Both the position numbers and the translations under genes were made by a program. Below are positions 24,195-36,699 of a DNA stretch of 64,000 nucleotides, in pieces; position 1 is the stretch's first letter; each line of letters begins with the position of its first letter. The notes below the pieces were generated by a model that was not told the origin of the DNA, did not search any database, and was given only the letters and a program-made list of their open reading frames with translations. Source of the stretch: Chelonoidis abingdonii (taxonomy: Eukaryota; Chordata; Testudines; Testudinidae); assembly GCF_003597395.2 (NCBI RefSeq), contig NC_133770.1:206417093-206481092 (forward strand), given 5' to 3'.

Positions 24195-24408
24195 AGAGAC
24201 TTAGGTCACTTTAGACTAAAAATAAACAAAAAGAGAGAGAGGCTGGAAAAAAGGATTGATTGATCCTGTGACAGTCAGTCCCAACGTGCACACTTTTACC
24301 ACAAAAAGTACAAGCACCATCTGAAGTTTACAGGGTTTATCTCCCCACAGTACGTAATTCTTATAGCTCTTAACTCTACAGGGTCATCTAAGAATACAAA
24401 TATCTATA

Positions 24409-24410
<2 letters not shown>

Positions 24411-24442
<32 letters not shown>
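24411..24442. repeat. (AC)16 microsatellite
   Basis: Sixteen uninterrupted AC units; likely polymorphic. Confidence 0.95.
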
Positions 24443-24446
<4 letters not shown>

Positions 24447-27400
24447 GGACATGGACACCTCAACTGTCTGACAAGCATTTCCATTAAACATTAAAGTGAA
24501 ATTTGTAAGCATCTGGTTTATACAATTATGCAAATTAGATTTCCAACTGCTGTTGCAGCAAATCTTCATACAGCTCTGTGTGCTAAAATAAAGCTTTAAG
24601 TACTAGCAGTTTGACTGGATTCTACCTCCTTGTGAGGTCAGACAGGTTTCACGTCCAATCTATTGAGCCCTTCTCTACCCGCACAAGCTCCCTATCCAAG
24701 AAGACTAGAGTATCATTTACAGACTGAGGAGCCCAGCTCCCTGGAGAAGATGAGCTGGTTGAGTTCACCAGAGAACAGACTTCCTGATGTTCTCCAGAAT
24801 GGAGAGTTTCTTCTCCAAAGCATGAAATTTGTGAGATCACTTACAGTAGGGAGGAAAGTCGAGCTCTGTTGTGAAGAGACATCAAATCAAAGACAGAAGT
24901 CATTAAGACAATGAGTTGCAGGACTGTCTGGCAGATGGATGGGTCTGTGAGGGAACCTTGGTTGCTAGAGGAACCATTTTCTGAAGCCTCGTCTGAAGCA
25001 GTCACATATGGCTCTCCCAAGTACTGATGCAAGCTCCCAGATGGATTAGTTCTTTCTTGATGTCTGATTATAAACCCCTACGATGAAAGAAGGGAGCACA
25101 TTTTTTTGAATTACAACATAGGTCTACGAAATAAATTTGACTTTTAGTAACTGCACAAATGACAGAACCAGAAAGCCTCTCTGTTAGAGGTGGCTGCTAC
25201 TACAATCAGATTCTGCAAGAACATTCATGGAGTTGTGCTAGAAGATCTTGGTGAAAACTGAAAGGACTGGGTGATCTTGAATCTTAAGTATTTATGATGA
25301 GATGCTAAAATAGGTATTATGAAAACTAGCCACCTTTCAGACCTGTACATGCTAGAAGTTCTCTGTCGTACAGCTGCTACTGAGAACAAAGAGATTCTAT
25401 CTGGAATTTCTTGTATTTCTAAAAAAGCATCTTAACCATTTCAAATGCAAAACTCTTCTGAGGCTTCTATATCCTTCAGCACTAGAGAGTAAATGTCTTC
25501 ACCTAACTTCTCAGAAGGGATAGGAAGACTAACACAAATATCTAGGAGGAATGGGACACGCTTGCTTATAAGAATCTCTTTTGGCAGGGTTCAGGGACAC
25601 ATTTACTGAAATGAGGGAAACCGAGGGAAATTTTATGTAGTAACTCTCTGAAAAAACTGCAAGAACCCATTTCTTGGATAGTTTTTTCCTCCACTTTGAG
25701 AAAATAGTAAAACTACCCATGCCCCGACACTGGAACAAGTTTAGGGGAGTTGGAGTGTAGCAAATGCAAGAAGTCAGAAAGTGGAAATACTGGGATTGGG
25801 ACCTCCCAAGCATCTTCTCTTGTCCCTTCAGTGTATACTGTAGCTCACCAAGCCACAAACTGGGAAGATCTGTGAGGCTGGTATGATCTTCTAAAGAAGT
25901 TTTTCAACTTTTAAGCAGAAACAGACTGACCAATCTTGGAAATATCTGAACTTCTCTAGGCTTAAAAAAAAAAATTCCCTGATTTAAAACTGTTTTACAT
26001 AGGCTACTCCAAAAAGTATACTTACTCAGAGTGGTAGGGAAAGGAGCTTTAGGTTGTTCCTCAACTCAGTGAGCAGAGGGGTTTATCAGACACTGCTCCA
26101 CTGCCCATGGGTTTAGCAAATATAAAGAGGTGACAGATAGTAAGGCAGTAGCTAAAGTGACATGATCCAATTTGTCTCTTTCTCCTCCTCTCAAGGGAGG
26201 CTAGCACCTTCTCAACATCCTTAAATGAGATAATGAGAGCTCTCGTGACAAAAATTGAAATTAAAGCTGCTCCCAAACCCTTAGATTATGTATTTTGTTA
26301 AGATAGAAGCTATCTTCTTGTCAGATGGTTACATAGAGAAGAAGATGCTCTGTGTAAGGGAACACAACTTATCTTAGAGGACCCTGCAGTATAGGGATGT
26401 TTTTTTGGCAAGGAGACCCAGGTTATTTTTCCTCCTTACAGCGCATATATGCATTTTGTCCAAAACATGAATCCTTTCCTCGAAGAAGAAACAGTACAGA
26501 AATCTCTTCTCTTTTTGGGAAGGTCATTGAAGGCAGTAGGTGGTACAGAATCCTCAGACAAGCGTAGTGCCTTGACTACTATTCTAAGTGGCTCATGCCC
26601 CGGCCTCTGCATTCAGAAAAACTCCTCAGAGAGACAAGCTCAGAGTCATACACCAAAGAAGATTAAGACATTTTCCCTTCTTCCTCAGAATCCCACATGG
26701 ATGGAGGCCTGGGTTTACTGTGGTTTACTATAGTTAGACTGACAAGGTGAGGGGTAAATGAAGGGGTGGAAAGGGACCCTAGGGTGGTGGAGGCTTTGAC
26801 TCACGTAATGTCTTGTTTAACTCCGGATTGAGAAAAAAAAAACAAAGGGGAATAAAAAGCACTAACTGGAAGCCATGAGAGGCTGACTGGAACATATGAA
26901 CTCACCTGAGATGTATCTTGGGGGAGTAGTATAGGAACTGGCAGGGACTTTATCTTCTGCCTGTACGTCTTGTCAGAAGTTAACACGGAGCCTGGGGGAA
27001 TGGGAGGAGGCACAGGTCCCATCTTACTAGACTCTACAGCTGGCTAGGTATTGGACTGAGGGTAAAACCCAACACATCTCTCTCTCTCTCACTTACGCAC
27101 ATACACTCACACAACCTTATGCATTGGACGCTGCAGACAGAGCAGTTGATAAAGACTCTTTTCTCTATTTTTTACATTTTCTCCCAGGCAATGTTTGAAG
27201 AAAAAAGGCTCTCATATCAACACCTGCGTGTCAGCAACTATTCCTCACTGAGGCAGACCAGACACATTTGGGATTAGCTTCCTACAAATGTTCATAGCCA
27301 TTTGCTTTGGAGTGGCAAAGAACTGCATGTCTCCTCCACATAAGATCTGCAAATATTCAGTTTCATTTTGCTTAACACTAGTCAAATCCTAGGAGGCCGG

Positions 27401-29156
27401 ACATCTGTTAGGATGATACGTGGAAGAGCAGCACAAAAACTAAAACAAAACTTTGTTTTTTAAAAAGTGTTTGTGAATTTCAATTCTCATGACAGGTGTC
27501 AGCTTGACAACTCTGGAGATCAAATCAGGAGCAGCACAAGCCACACCACCCACGACCCAAAATGTTCTTCAACTCTGACCTAAAATATATGAGACCCTGA
27601 AGTCACCCTTGACAGACTATTGCCTCTGCTGAAAATGCCAACAAAGGTTTCATTGATTTAATATATTTTAAGAGCAAAAGGGACCATTACAATTTGCTAG
27701 TCTGCATAGTGTGGGACATAGAATTTCACTGAAGAATACTTCCGCAGGGGAAGGAATTCTTCTTCCCCACTATGGAAGTGAACATATTGAACAAAATAAC
27801 TTGAGGTTAAATGAGAACAGTACGTGCTAGCTGTAACAGTAGCATTTAGATCTGAATATGTCCTCTCTTTTAAACAATAAATATCTACATTCAGGAAACC
27901 TCATAGAACAGCTTTACCTAGCCCTACTAGTGAGGGTTCACAAATGCATATTTTCATACTAATCCTTGCTCTAGGTGTCAGAAAAAAGCCACAGCTACTT
28001 TTATGGGAGTTTACATGTCATAAGTCAAAATGGCTTATTCTTTAATTAATGCACACACTATAATAGCTTCACTCCAGTCTTACTGGTAGAGGAGAGGTGT
28101 CGAATAGATTGGTCTGCAATAGCTTTCCTGTGTCTCAATCACAGCATGTTCCTTCATGAAACAGAAGAATCCAAATAGTTTTTAGGCATGAGAAACCAAA
28201 ACTGTAACCGTGTCAACAGAGCTACACAATAAAAAGAGGTTACTTACCATCCTTACACACACACACACTTTCATTCTAACATCTTTTGGAACCCAGCAGG
28301 GTGGAAATTCTATTTTTAAAATTAAAATGTTGTTACAATGAGTATCTTAATGATGGACACCGAATGAAGATGAAAAACGAGGTACAGTAACCTTGTATCA
28401 GAATATAACGATGTGATGCTCAGACAGTCACTAGACCAGTGAAACATTGCTTACTTTAGAAGTATAAATAAATATAGAATTCCTCATAAGGAGGACATTT
28501 TGTTCTCCTCCTGGGAAAGTTTAGGGCATTTACTGTATTTATAAGCTCACATTTATTCTAATGCTTCATAAGAACTTTATATTCTGCTCCAAGATCATAA
28601 CCAAAGAGATCTTATGCTCATAGTCCAAGGATTGTGATAGTACTATTCAGCTAAGGGGGTCTTCAGCCAGACACAAATGTTCACACCACACCAAACCTTA
28701 CTAAAAAACAGACAACCTCAGAGCAATATACAGACTAGAGAGCATTATAGTCAAAGTGAAATATTAATGTCAGAAAATTATGCAGGAGATGGGAAATGCA
28801 TAAGATGCAATGCCTGCACCTGGTATTTGACATACACAATAGCATGCTCGAGGTTTCATCTTTATTGTTTCTGAAAGGTCTACTTTGGACTACATTATAA
28901 AATATTGTGATATTTTCTCTTTTTATATAAAATTAATTTATTTAACATGAAAGAAAAACATCACTAGATGGTGCCACCCATAATGAATGGACTGCAAGTA
29001 CTACCCCAATACATCTTCATTGTCATCTGCAATGTTTTATTACTGTCTCTTTTCTATGGTATATTGCCCTCTTATTTGGAACTAGTCCTAAATGAATGAT
29101 TTGGAAATTTGGGCACAATGTCCACCTACTACTAAAATGAGACCATGAAGCTTGTT
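24443..29156. other. non-coding, no gene recognised
   Basis: Mostly unique-looking AT-rich DNA. The part at about 24610-27040 has a more even base composition and several 60-110-codon frames on both strands (for example 25529-25858 minus and 26449-26733 plus). None shows a domain, and no paired splice sites could be argued. It may contain old, unrecognised retroelement sequence. Short (TC)n and (CA)n patches occur at 27078-27095 and 28256-28269. Confidence 0.45.
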
Positions 29157-30166
29157 TACTCATGGGGGAATTCTGAACCACTGTGAACGTGCAGAATTCA
29201 TGTCCCCTGCAGATTTCTTTGCTTCCCTGCAGAAAAATTACTTCTGACAGGGAAGCAAAGGGAAGCCACAAGAGCAGTCATGCACCCCTCCCTAGCAGTG
29301 CAGGCGCATTGGTTTGGGCACCCAGAGTAGCCTGTGGAGACATAAATCACCACTGGGGGTGGGGAAGACAGAGTTAGGTGGGCATGCATGCATGGGGAGA
29401 CATCAATCACTGCCGGGGTTGGGGGGCTGGGTATGTGAGCAAGCAAATGAGACTTTGTCCCTCTCACTTGCTATTGCAGTACATCCAGTGTGGAAGGGCA
29501 GGGCTTCAGGGTGTTTCTGAGGAGGTTGGAATGGGGTAGGCTCAGTCCCCTCGGGCAGAGCAGAAGGTAGCAGCCTGCCTGCTTAGTGAATTGTTTCCAT
29601 TGTTCTTACTGAATTCCCCCAAAAGTATAAAACTGATATCAAAAATTTAAGGCTCCTTTACATTGCCAGAGTGGTGTAAAGGAGCCTTATTGTAAATGAC
29701 AATATAGCCTGATAAATGCTTATGATGCTTTAGTGATTAGAACTCGTCTACATTTTTTGATTGAAAAATGTTCTTATCAAAATGCGCTTCATCAATTGTT
29801 TATTACTCACCTTTCTGAAGATGGTCCATAGCCCATATACATTGCGAGTTTGATTCCCCCTCCCTCACTTGCTCTTCAGTTGCCTATAATGTAATATGAG
29901 CATATGGCTACACATATTCATTGACTAAGAACTAGAAATAAAGGGACAAATCTAATTACATTACTATTAGACAAAGGGAGTTTGGCGATTTCCTCCAGTG
30001 CTCCCCACTCCCATTCTCCATCCACTGTATTGTAGTTTAAATAAATTATCAAAATAATTGAAACTGGTGTGATTATATTGCATAATTTAGACAAATAAAA
30101 TATGCAGAATTTTAAAACGTTGTGTGAGAATTTTTTATTTTTTGGCACAGAATTCCTCCAGGAGTA
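29157..30166. mobile_element. TIR DNA element, about 1.0 kb
   Basis: Left end TACTCATGGGGGAATTCTG and the complement of the right end, TACTCCTGGAGGAATTCTG, match at 17 of 19 positions, forming clear terminal inverted repeats. The interior contains GCAGAATTC words and GGGGAGACATCAATCACTG-type repeats (29334-29415), and near the right end AATATGCAGAATTTTAAAA. The section at about 29640-29990 differs in style and may be a nested insert. No transposase is present and the superfamily is unresolved. Confidence 0.65.
29649..29688. repeat. perfect 14-bp hairpin
   Basis: Arms AAGGCTCCTTTACA and TGTAAAGGAGCCTT are exactly complementary around a 12-base loop. It lies inside the TIR element and resembles short palindromic dispersed repeats with a CTTTACA...TGTAAAG core. 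Confidence 0.85.
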
Positions 30167-30169
30167 CTT

Positions 30170-33100
30170 GCTGCACCTGTCACATAGCCAACTAGAAATC
30201 TACATCGGCAGAGATCAAAGTACATTATACCACCAACAAAAAGCTCCACACAACTCTCTCAGTACTCTCCACACGTTTCCCCCACCCTCCATTGGTTCAT
30301 TCTGGGACATATACACCTAAACACTCACAGGTGTATCTATATCACATAATCACATCAAAAATGCCAGGAGCTCAAGATGTAAAGAGGACATAATTTAGTT
30401 TTATCCAGACCAAGCCTACAAATAGAAATGGGTGCTGCTTCACGTAAGGCAGAGGGAAGGTCATGTGAGGAAGGTTCAAACTTGGGATCGGAATCTTAAA
30501 AAACAGCTACAAAATATGGGATGGATATATTTACTGTTACAACTAAATTATATGTATGTCTGAACTAAGTCAGAAAATTCTCATCAGAGAACAAAAGACT
30601 AGCCATGAGACAAAAGGTAAGCAAACACAACTACAGCAAGCAAGGGCACACCACAGGTTTGCAGTGATTGTGTGTCTTTCAGACAGCAGTAATTTATTTA
30701 CCCCCGTCATGTAACTTTAACAGTCTGCCTGCCTGGTTCTTGGCAAGCACTGACTTGCACTGTCACAAACTGTCTGACAGAGTTTTTTAAATGCTTTTCT
30801 GTTTTAGCAACCAGCAAAACTTCATAAAGTAACCATCGTTTCCCATTCTTCTTCCATGCCCTCCCCACCACCACCACCACCAAAATACATAAGAAACCTT
30901 CACAAAATAATTCCTATACAGTTCTGCCACAAACCAGGGTTATTTTAATTTTACACATCCAAATTTTTGTGCATACAAAGCTTTCAGAATCTGGTAGAGA
31001 GAATTTCTGTTAAGTGTAACTGAAAAATACAGTAATTAAAAATTAATAATGGGTGTGGGCACACAGCTTCCCCGCCCCTCCCCATATACACTCCCACCCC
31101 CAAACTTCTTTGCTGTTATTCATGTGGATTTGTGCCAGACATTCTGCATCCTCATTAAGTGGTGTCTGGCAACCTGCCTGAGCTTTAGTGGGTTCTGGGA
31201 ATGCCAATATATTAACCAGAGGACTTTTCGCATTACTCTTTAGAGTTTTTATTCTAGAAAAGTCAACCATTTGGCACAGTGCAAACTTATTTCATCCGGG
31301 AAAGCTCTCAGTTGCCAATCAAGAGAGAAATTACATTTAGATTCTTTGTCATTTCCAAGCCCTCCATCTGAAAAACAAGCTCGGTGGAAAGAAAGTGCCT
31401 CACAAATACAATTTTAAAAGCCCAAGTGCCATTTTTAATAGGATTTCAAAGAAAAGAAATCCAGATGCGAACAATATTGAGATTCATCATAACACACACA
31501 AAAAGATTAATTCTCATTTCCTTATGTGTTAGCGGCAGAAGCTATTTTAATTAGGAAGAAGAGGATTGCACAATATTACTCCGGTAATTAAAGATAATAC
31601 AGGTGCCTGCATGTTTCCTATGCCTAACTAAGCGCATTATGTTACTGACATGAAAAGTAACTAACAAAATACACTACCTAAAGTATCTTCCAGACACCAA
31701 TCGGTGCCTATGCTAGTGAAGGATTTTACTAAATGCCTATATATTATACACAAACAGATGGTCAGGCCACAAAAAACTAATGATTTTGCACTCAACCTAT
31801 ACTCTTCTTTAATCTACATACATATACAATTGTCTGTAGGGTTTGGGAGGCAGCAAATAAGATACTAAAATAAAATGTTGACATTTTTCTTTCATATGAG
31901 TAGCACAACTGAAAGAAATTTTAACTGTTCTTTATTGGAACATTCAAGTTTTTGTGTACACATGGAAAAAAGGTAAATCCATGAACCATACATTTATGTC
32001 ATTTACTTCAATTTCTCCTGCTTCATTGTGCTTTGAGCCAGATCCTGCAGTCCAGCTTAGCCAGAGGTACATACCTGAAAAGTCCCATTAATTAATTTAG
32101 TAGTCCCATTGAAGTTAAGGGCTGCAGGGCAAGTCCCTTGGTACCTCTACTCAGTAGCATTGAAGACATTGTTATATACTGGCCATCAATTACTTTGTTC
32201 TCTGTATAATTCTGGTTTGGGCAAGAATTTGCTGACTGAATGGCAAAAACTCCAAGATGTAATCTCCTCTCTATAGTGAGCAGTTACCTAAGGATCTAAA
32301 AAATTACAAACCAAATTTACTCAGAATTTCCCATTGAGTCCAGAGGGGTAACTACCTTAGCAGACTGCTTCCAGGTCTCAATGTGTGAGGCAAGACAGCT
32401 ATTTTTAGAAACAGTCACCGGCTGGGTAAAAGAAAAATGTGTGTGTATGAATGTTTATACTGAGGGGGTGGATTCTCAACAACTGATGCACCATGTACTG
32501 GCACAATCTCCTTTAACAAGCAGCTGATGCTGGCAGGACGCCATTGAAGAATTCAGTGGTTATGCACACCAAACCTGCAAAGAGACTGCACTAAAATCTC
32601 CTAGAAGTGTACAGATTCCCTTCCTGTTATTGATGGGCATGCACATATGTATATGCATAAAGTTGTTCTAAATTACAGCAACTTCAGCTAGTGTAAAACT
32701 TTTCCAACGCTAATCATGGGGCAAAAAACAAAATGCAACTGCATTTCATGTTAACATAGGGAATGTAAATATGCGTAACTCTTTAAAATTTATTTCTCTT
32801 AAAGTTTACACTGAATAGGAAGTGCTTTTTTTTTAAAATCTAGGATGATTTTCATAGTAATTTACATTCAGACAGCATTCTACATCCTGAAGGGAAACCA
32901 AAGGCTTGTTCATATACAGCACCACTTGAGTGCTTGCACTTCTTGGATAAAGGGCAGTAGCCAGACAGACAGACACAACAGAGCATATTGTACAACAGCT
33001 GAGGAAAAAGAAGGAATGAAATTCTGATCAAGCAAACTGGGGCAAAAGAACTCCTCTTCCAACAATGCCATGGCATTTTTAATTTGCACACAGAGCAGAC

Positions 33101-34737
33101 AGAAACTCAGCTTTTAAGGTCTCATCTGAAAGATCTTACCTACAAGGAACTGCAGGTAACTCTGTTTATCTTCCTCAAAATGATGAAGTGATGAGTTATT
33201 TCAGGATTATCAGGTAATGTTTTTACTGATAAACATTAAGCCTCCCAAAAATTTTGGACAGTTGTAGCTTATCCTGGAATCCAATTTTCCAATTTTGTTT
33301 CCCCAAAATTTTCTTATAATATGTCCAAGACACTGAAAAATAGACTCAACTTCATCCATCAAAAACTGTGCCAGAGCCTGGAATGTTTCAATTAATGTAA
33401 GCCAAAGGACTGATCTTACATTGTTAACTCCTTCTTTGTCTTACGTTTATCATCATTCGGCTTTGTATGGCCACCTCAGGTGGCTGAAAGAGCACAAACT
33501 GAGATGCACTATGTAACAATCTTCATGTACTCACGTGGTCAAATTTAATACATAGCCAAAAATACAGAATATATAAAGATGTGTTTTATGTACATAAACA
33601 TATATGTAGATTTATATTTGACACACTGCAGTTAAAATTCTCTTACTACTGACTTTGTGGCATACCCAGAGTAACTCAATAGTCAGTGCTGCAACACTAG
33701 TACAGATAAAGATGTGGAGAACATTTTGTCACTATTTCAGTTGGCAGTGAAGTGGGGACATTCATCAGTTAGTAGACTGTCTCCCCTCAATGTCTTTCCA
33801 GCTAAAGAGTCCTTTTTATTTCTAACACAGATGAAGCTACAGCGTCTGCATGCTTGCTAGCGGCAGCCTGCACCATCACCACTGAGCCCCACTTAGCAGT
33901 GCGTCAAAATGAGTATCATTTTATTTAAACCAATTTTGGACTGCTATGAAATGCAAAGCCATTAGAATATTATTCTAGAAAATAAATTAGCAAGTGGGGG
34001 CAAAACAAAACTCTGTCCAACTAAAGACACTTAGGCTTTGAAAACTCTAATGCAGAAAAACATTTCCCAGCAGCAAATGTTACTGTAGTTATCCATCATA
34101 TTAGTTCATCAACTTTCCCTGAAGTCTATTCTTTTTAGATTGCTGTATAACTGCCAGTAATTGTCCCTCTGCTTTCTTATTGCTGAAATACCTCTGACCT
34201 GTTGGCTAGCCTGAGAAATGAGATCCTGCATATATCTGTCTGTACACCTTTATGCGATGGACCTTTTCCTTGCATAAGCACTTTTAAAAAAATAAGTCTT
34301 TTTAAAACAGATCCTTTCTAATTAAATATGACTCCTTCCTAATTGAAAAATATTACTCTAGGCATTCTAAAATTATACATTTATCATTCCAAATGCCCTT
34401 TTCAGTACCACATAAAATTACTCACCTGATTTTTACTGTCATGCGCAACCATCACCAGTTACACATAAAAAATACATTTTGCTAAGCCTTGAACATTACA
34501 GAGAAATCCTCAGTTTAGACCACACATCATCATATATGTACAGTTTAAGACCACTGAACAAAGGGAAGTTCTTTTCTGGTTTTGCCTGTTTCCTGTTCAT
34601 TCCATCGTGAGGTTTAAAAGAAAAAAAAACTAAAGGGTGCATTTTATCCATTTAAATCTTCTCAGCAACTATGATATGAATATTATACATACATTCACAT
34701 AATTAGCTTCCTAGTTCAAGCCATAAACTTCTGATGT
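30170..34737. other. non-coding; possible conserved element near 31.3-31.65 kb
   Basis: No gene recognised. The stretch at about 31320-31650 is unusually even in composition and holds homeodomain-type TAATTA/TTAATTAG words (31549-31553 and 31585-31592) with no repeat signature. This is the kind of sequence often seen in conserved noncoding elements, but I cannot test conservation. A repeat-like CCAGATCCTGCAGTCCAG...CCCATTGAAGTTAAGGGCTGCAGG segment occurs at about 32037-32131. Confidence 0.35.
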
Positions 34738-34745
34738 CCCTACTC

Positions 34746-34964
34746 CTGGCATTCTCAAACTGGGGGTCATGACCCCTCCAAGGGTCGTGCAGTTTTTATT
34801 TGGGGGGTCGTGAGCTGTCAAACTCAATTCCCAAATCCCGCTTCACCTCTAGCATTTATATTAGTGTTAAATATCAAAAAGTGTTTTTAATTTACAAGGG
34901 GGGGTCACACTCAAAGGCTTGCTGTGTAAAAGGGGTCACCACTACAAAAGTTTGAGAATCACTG
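34746..34964. mobile_element. hAT MITE, 219 bp, exact 8-bp target duplication
   Basis: Left end CTGGCATTCTCAAACTGG and the complement of the right end, CAGTGATTCTCAAACTTT, form Charlie-like TIRs. Identical 8-bp duplications CCCTACTC flank it at 34738-34745 and 34965-34972. Subterminal GGGGGTCATGACCCC and AGGGGTCACC repeat inside. No coding capacity. Confidence 0.92.
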
Positions 34965-36224
34965 CCCTACTCAATGCCATCTGTGCAAGGTAGATCAAAG
35001 ATACAGATAAGGCTACATTATACTTGTGCTAATATGTGGAAAAGAAAATAGATTTCAGTAAATGTGAGTCTGTTTTCCATGAGCGCAACAGATAATAAGC
35101 AAATGCTTATGTGTTCCCTTCCTTCCTGTAAAAGTTGTCCTCATGGGTCTGCTGAACAGTTTTCTTTACAGTACAGACATCTCTGTTATAATCTTTCTTC
35201 TTCAGGGCAGCACAGGGCTGATGTTGCAGACCTGCCATTTAGTATCACTCCACTGTGCTATGTAAAATTAACTCTTCATAGCAATAGATGAATATTCATA
35301 CAAAATGTAAGGATTATTTTAAGTATCCTCCTGAAAGAACATACTGACAGAGAGCAAATTGGGTAATACAACTCTAGTTTTGCAGCCTGTTCTCTTCTCT
35401 GAAAAGCCTCAGGGAAGCCACCTTTATAGTGATCTTTGCTGAAGCACCCCAGTAAATCCCCTCCAATCTGGATGCGGCATCCCAAAACAAACCAATCCAT
35501 TCAGCCCACAAAGCGAGACAAATAGATGCATGACACATTCTCAGATTTCCCTTCAACCATGAAGAACACAATTTGGAGGGAGGAGTGAAAAAAAGTGATT
35601 ATTACACACCGGGAGAGACCACACTCGTAGACAAAACCCTCCCGACAACTGAGTCGGAGTTTGGCACGGATGACAACAAAAAATCCAACTAAAGGTGGAT
35701 ATCATCGCCATCGCCTTTGATTTAAAAGCCATGTTAACCCTATCGCCGGTCATTCCTTCCCACGCAAACTAAGAAGGTAACAAGACTAACGAATCGGAGC
35801 ACCGGGCAATCATTTAGTTCCCTTTGTCATGTTAGCTGCAGCCCCGGAGCCACCTCCTCCCTCCCGAAAACTCTCTCCCGTCAGGCTGGATCATCTCCCC
35901 CCCGGGAAGGCAGAGCTGAGCGAGTGTACATGACCGGCAGCTCCTGCACACTGACGCTGGATAGGAAGCTGTAACCCAGACATCTCTCCCCTGGTGCACA
36001 CCCAGGTGTGTTCGCGCGCTGATGGGGCCGCAGGCTGCACGCACAGACACGCGCAGGTCACCAGGGAAAAGGGAAAACACCTTTTCCGAACAACCTGGGT
36101 CTTGTCTCTTTAAGAGCCGCAGACCTTAAACTTGGGCCTCTCCTCACTTTCCCAGTCACTTTCTGGCTGCTGCAGCAACTCTCCGGCTCCCTCCCTCCCC
36201 TCCCGGCGAGCTGCATCTCCATTA

Positions 36225-36247
36225 GCAGCAGCAGCAGCAGCAGCAGC
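36225..36247. repeat. (CAG)7-8 trinucleotide repeat
   Basis: Uninterrupted AGC/CAG run in the CpG island, about 65 bp inside the putative first intron on the minus strand. A second, shorter CAG run (36360-36372) lies in the putative exon. Confidence 0.85.
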
Positions 36248-36313
36248 GCCGGCTCCAGCCCCGAGCCTGCAGGCGGGGAAAGGGGGAAATGCCCAGGCAG
36301 GCGCTGCACTCAC

Positions 36314-36660
36314 CTTCTCTGCGAGCCCTGCCGCTCCCCCCCTGCAGCCCTCATGCGGAGCAGCAGCAGCAGTGCCCGCCTCCTCCCCCTGTCTGCAGCT
36401 GCGGGCGCTCAGCCTGGGGCTGCCTCCTGCTCATTCCCAGGCTCGCCTCCTTCCCCCGCCTCCCCGGGCTGCTGCCTGTCTGCAGCCAGTCGGGCTCCCA
36501 ATGACAGGCAGCGAGAGGGAGACGAGGAAAGAAGCAAGCTGGGGGGAGGGGAAGCTTCCTGCCCAGCCCCGCCGCCGCCGCTATTCGTAGGCCACACTGA
36601 CATCTGCTGGGCTGGATGTGCCACAGGCGGGGGCGCCGCCAGCTGGGCTGGGGGTTTAGA
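36314..36660 (-). other. candidate first exon ending at a splice donor
   Basis: On the minus strand the sequence at the 36313/36314 boundary reads AGAGAAG|GTGAGTGCAG, a full match to the vertebrate 5' splice-site consensus. The exon would run from an unknown start inside the CpG island down to 36314. An ATG at 36354-36352 opens a 13-codon frame (MRAAGGERQGSQR plus two bases) that reaches the donor, so coding could begin here with phase 2; the exon may equally be entirely 5' UTR. No downstream acceptor or exon could be recognised, so the gene is unnamed. RNA evidence is needed to confirm the exon. Confidence 0.45.
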
Positions 36661-36699
36661 TGGAGCTGCCGGTCTCACAGGTTAACCCAGCACATCAAG

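Larger units (their letters stand above)
35820..36690 (-). promoter_or_regulatory. CpG island, probable promoter
   Basis: A sharp rise in GC and CpG against AT-rich surroundings, with CCGCC, CGCGCGC-like and CCCCGCCCC-type words (for example GTTCGCGCGCTGATGGGG near 36010-36027 and CCCCGCCGCCGCCGC near 36568-36582). It overlaps no transposon signature, and tetranucleotides such as GCGC and CCGC are dense. A perfect splice donor on the minus strand sits inside it, so transcription towards lower coordinates is likely; bidirectional activity is possible. No TATA box was seen, as expected for a CpG-island promoter. The gene it serves could not be identified. Confidence 0.7.

Noticed and set aside
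24411..24442. CRISPR-like or other regular spacer array
   Set aside because: A simple AC microsatellite; no repeat-spacer structure anywhere in the window.
36132..36685. Long open frames (about 90-152 codons) on both strands of the CpG island
   Set aside because: High GC depletes stop codons on all frames; no domain or codon bias, and the minus-strand frames end before, or start after, the splice donor.
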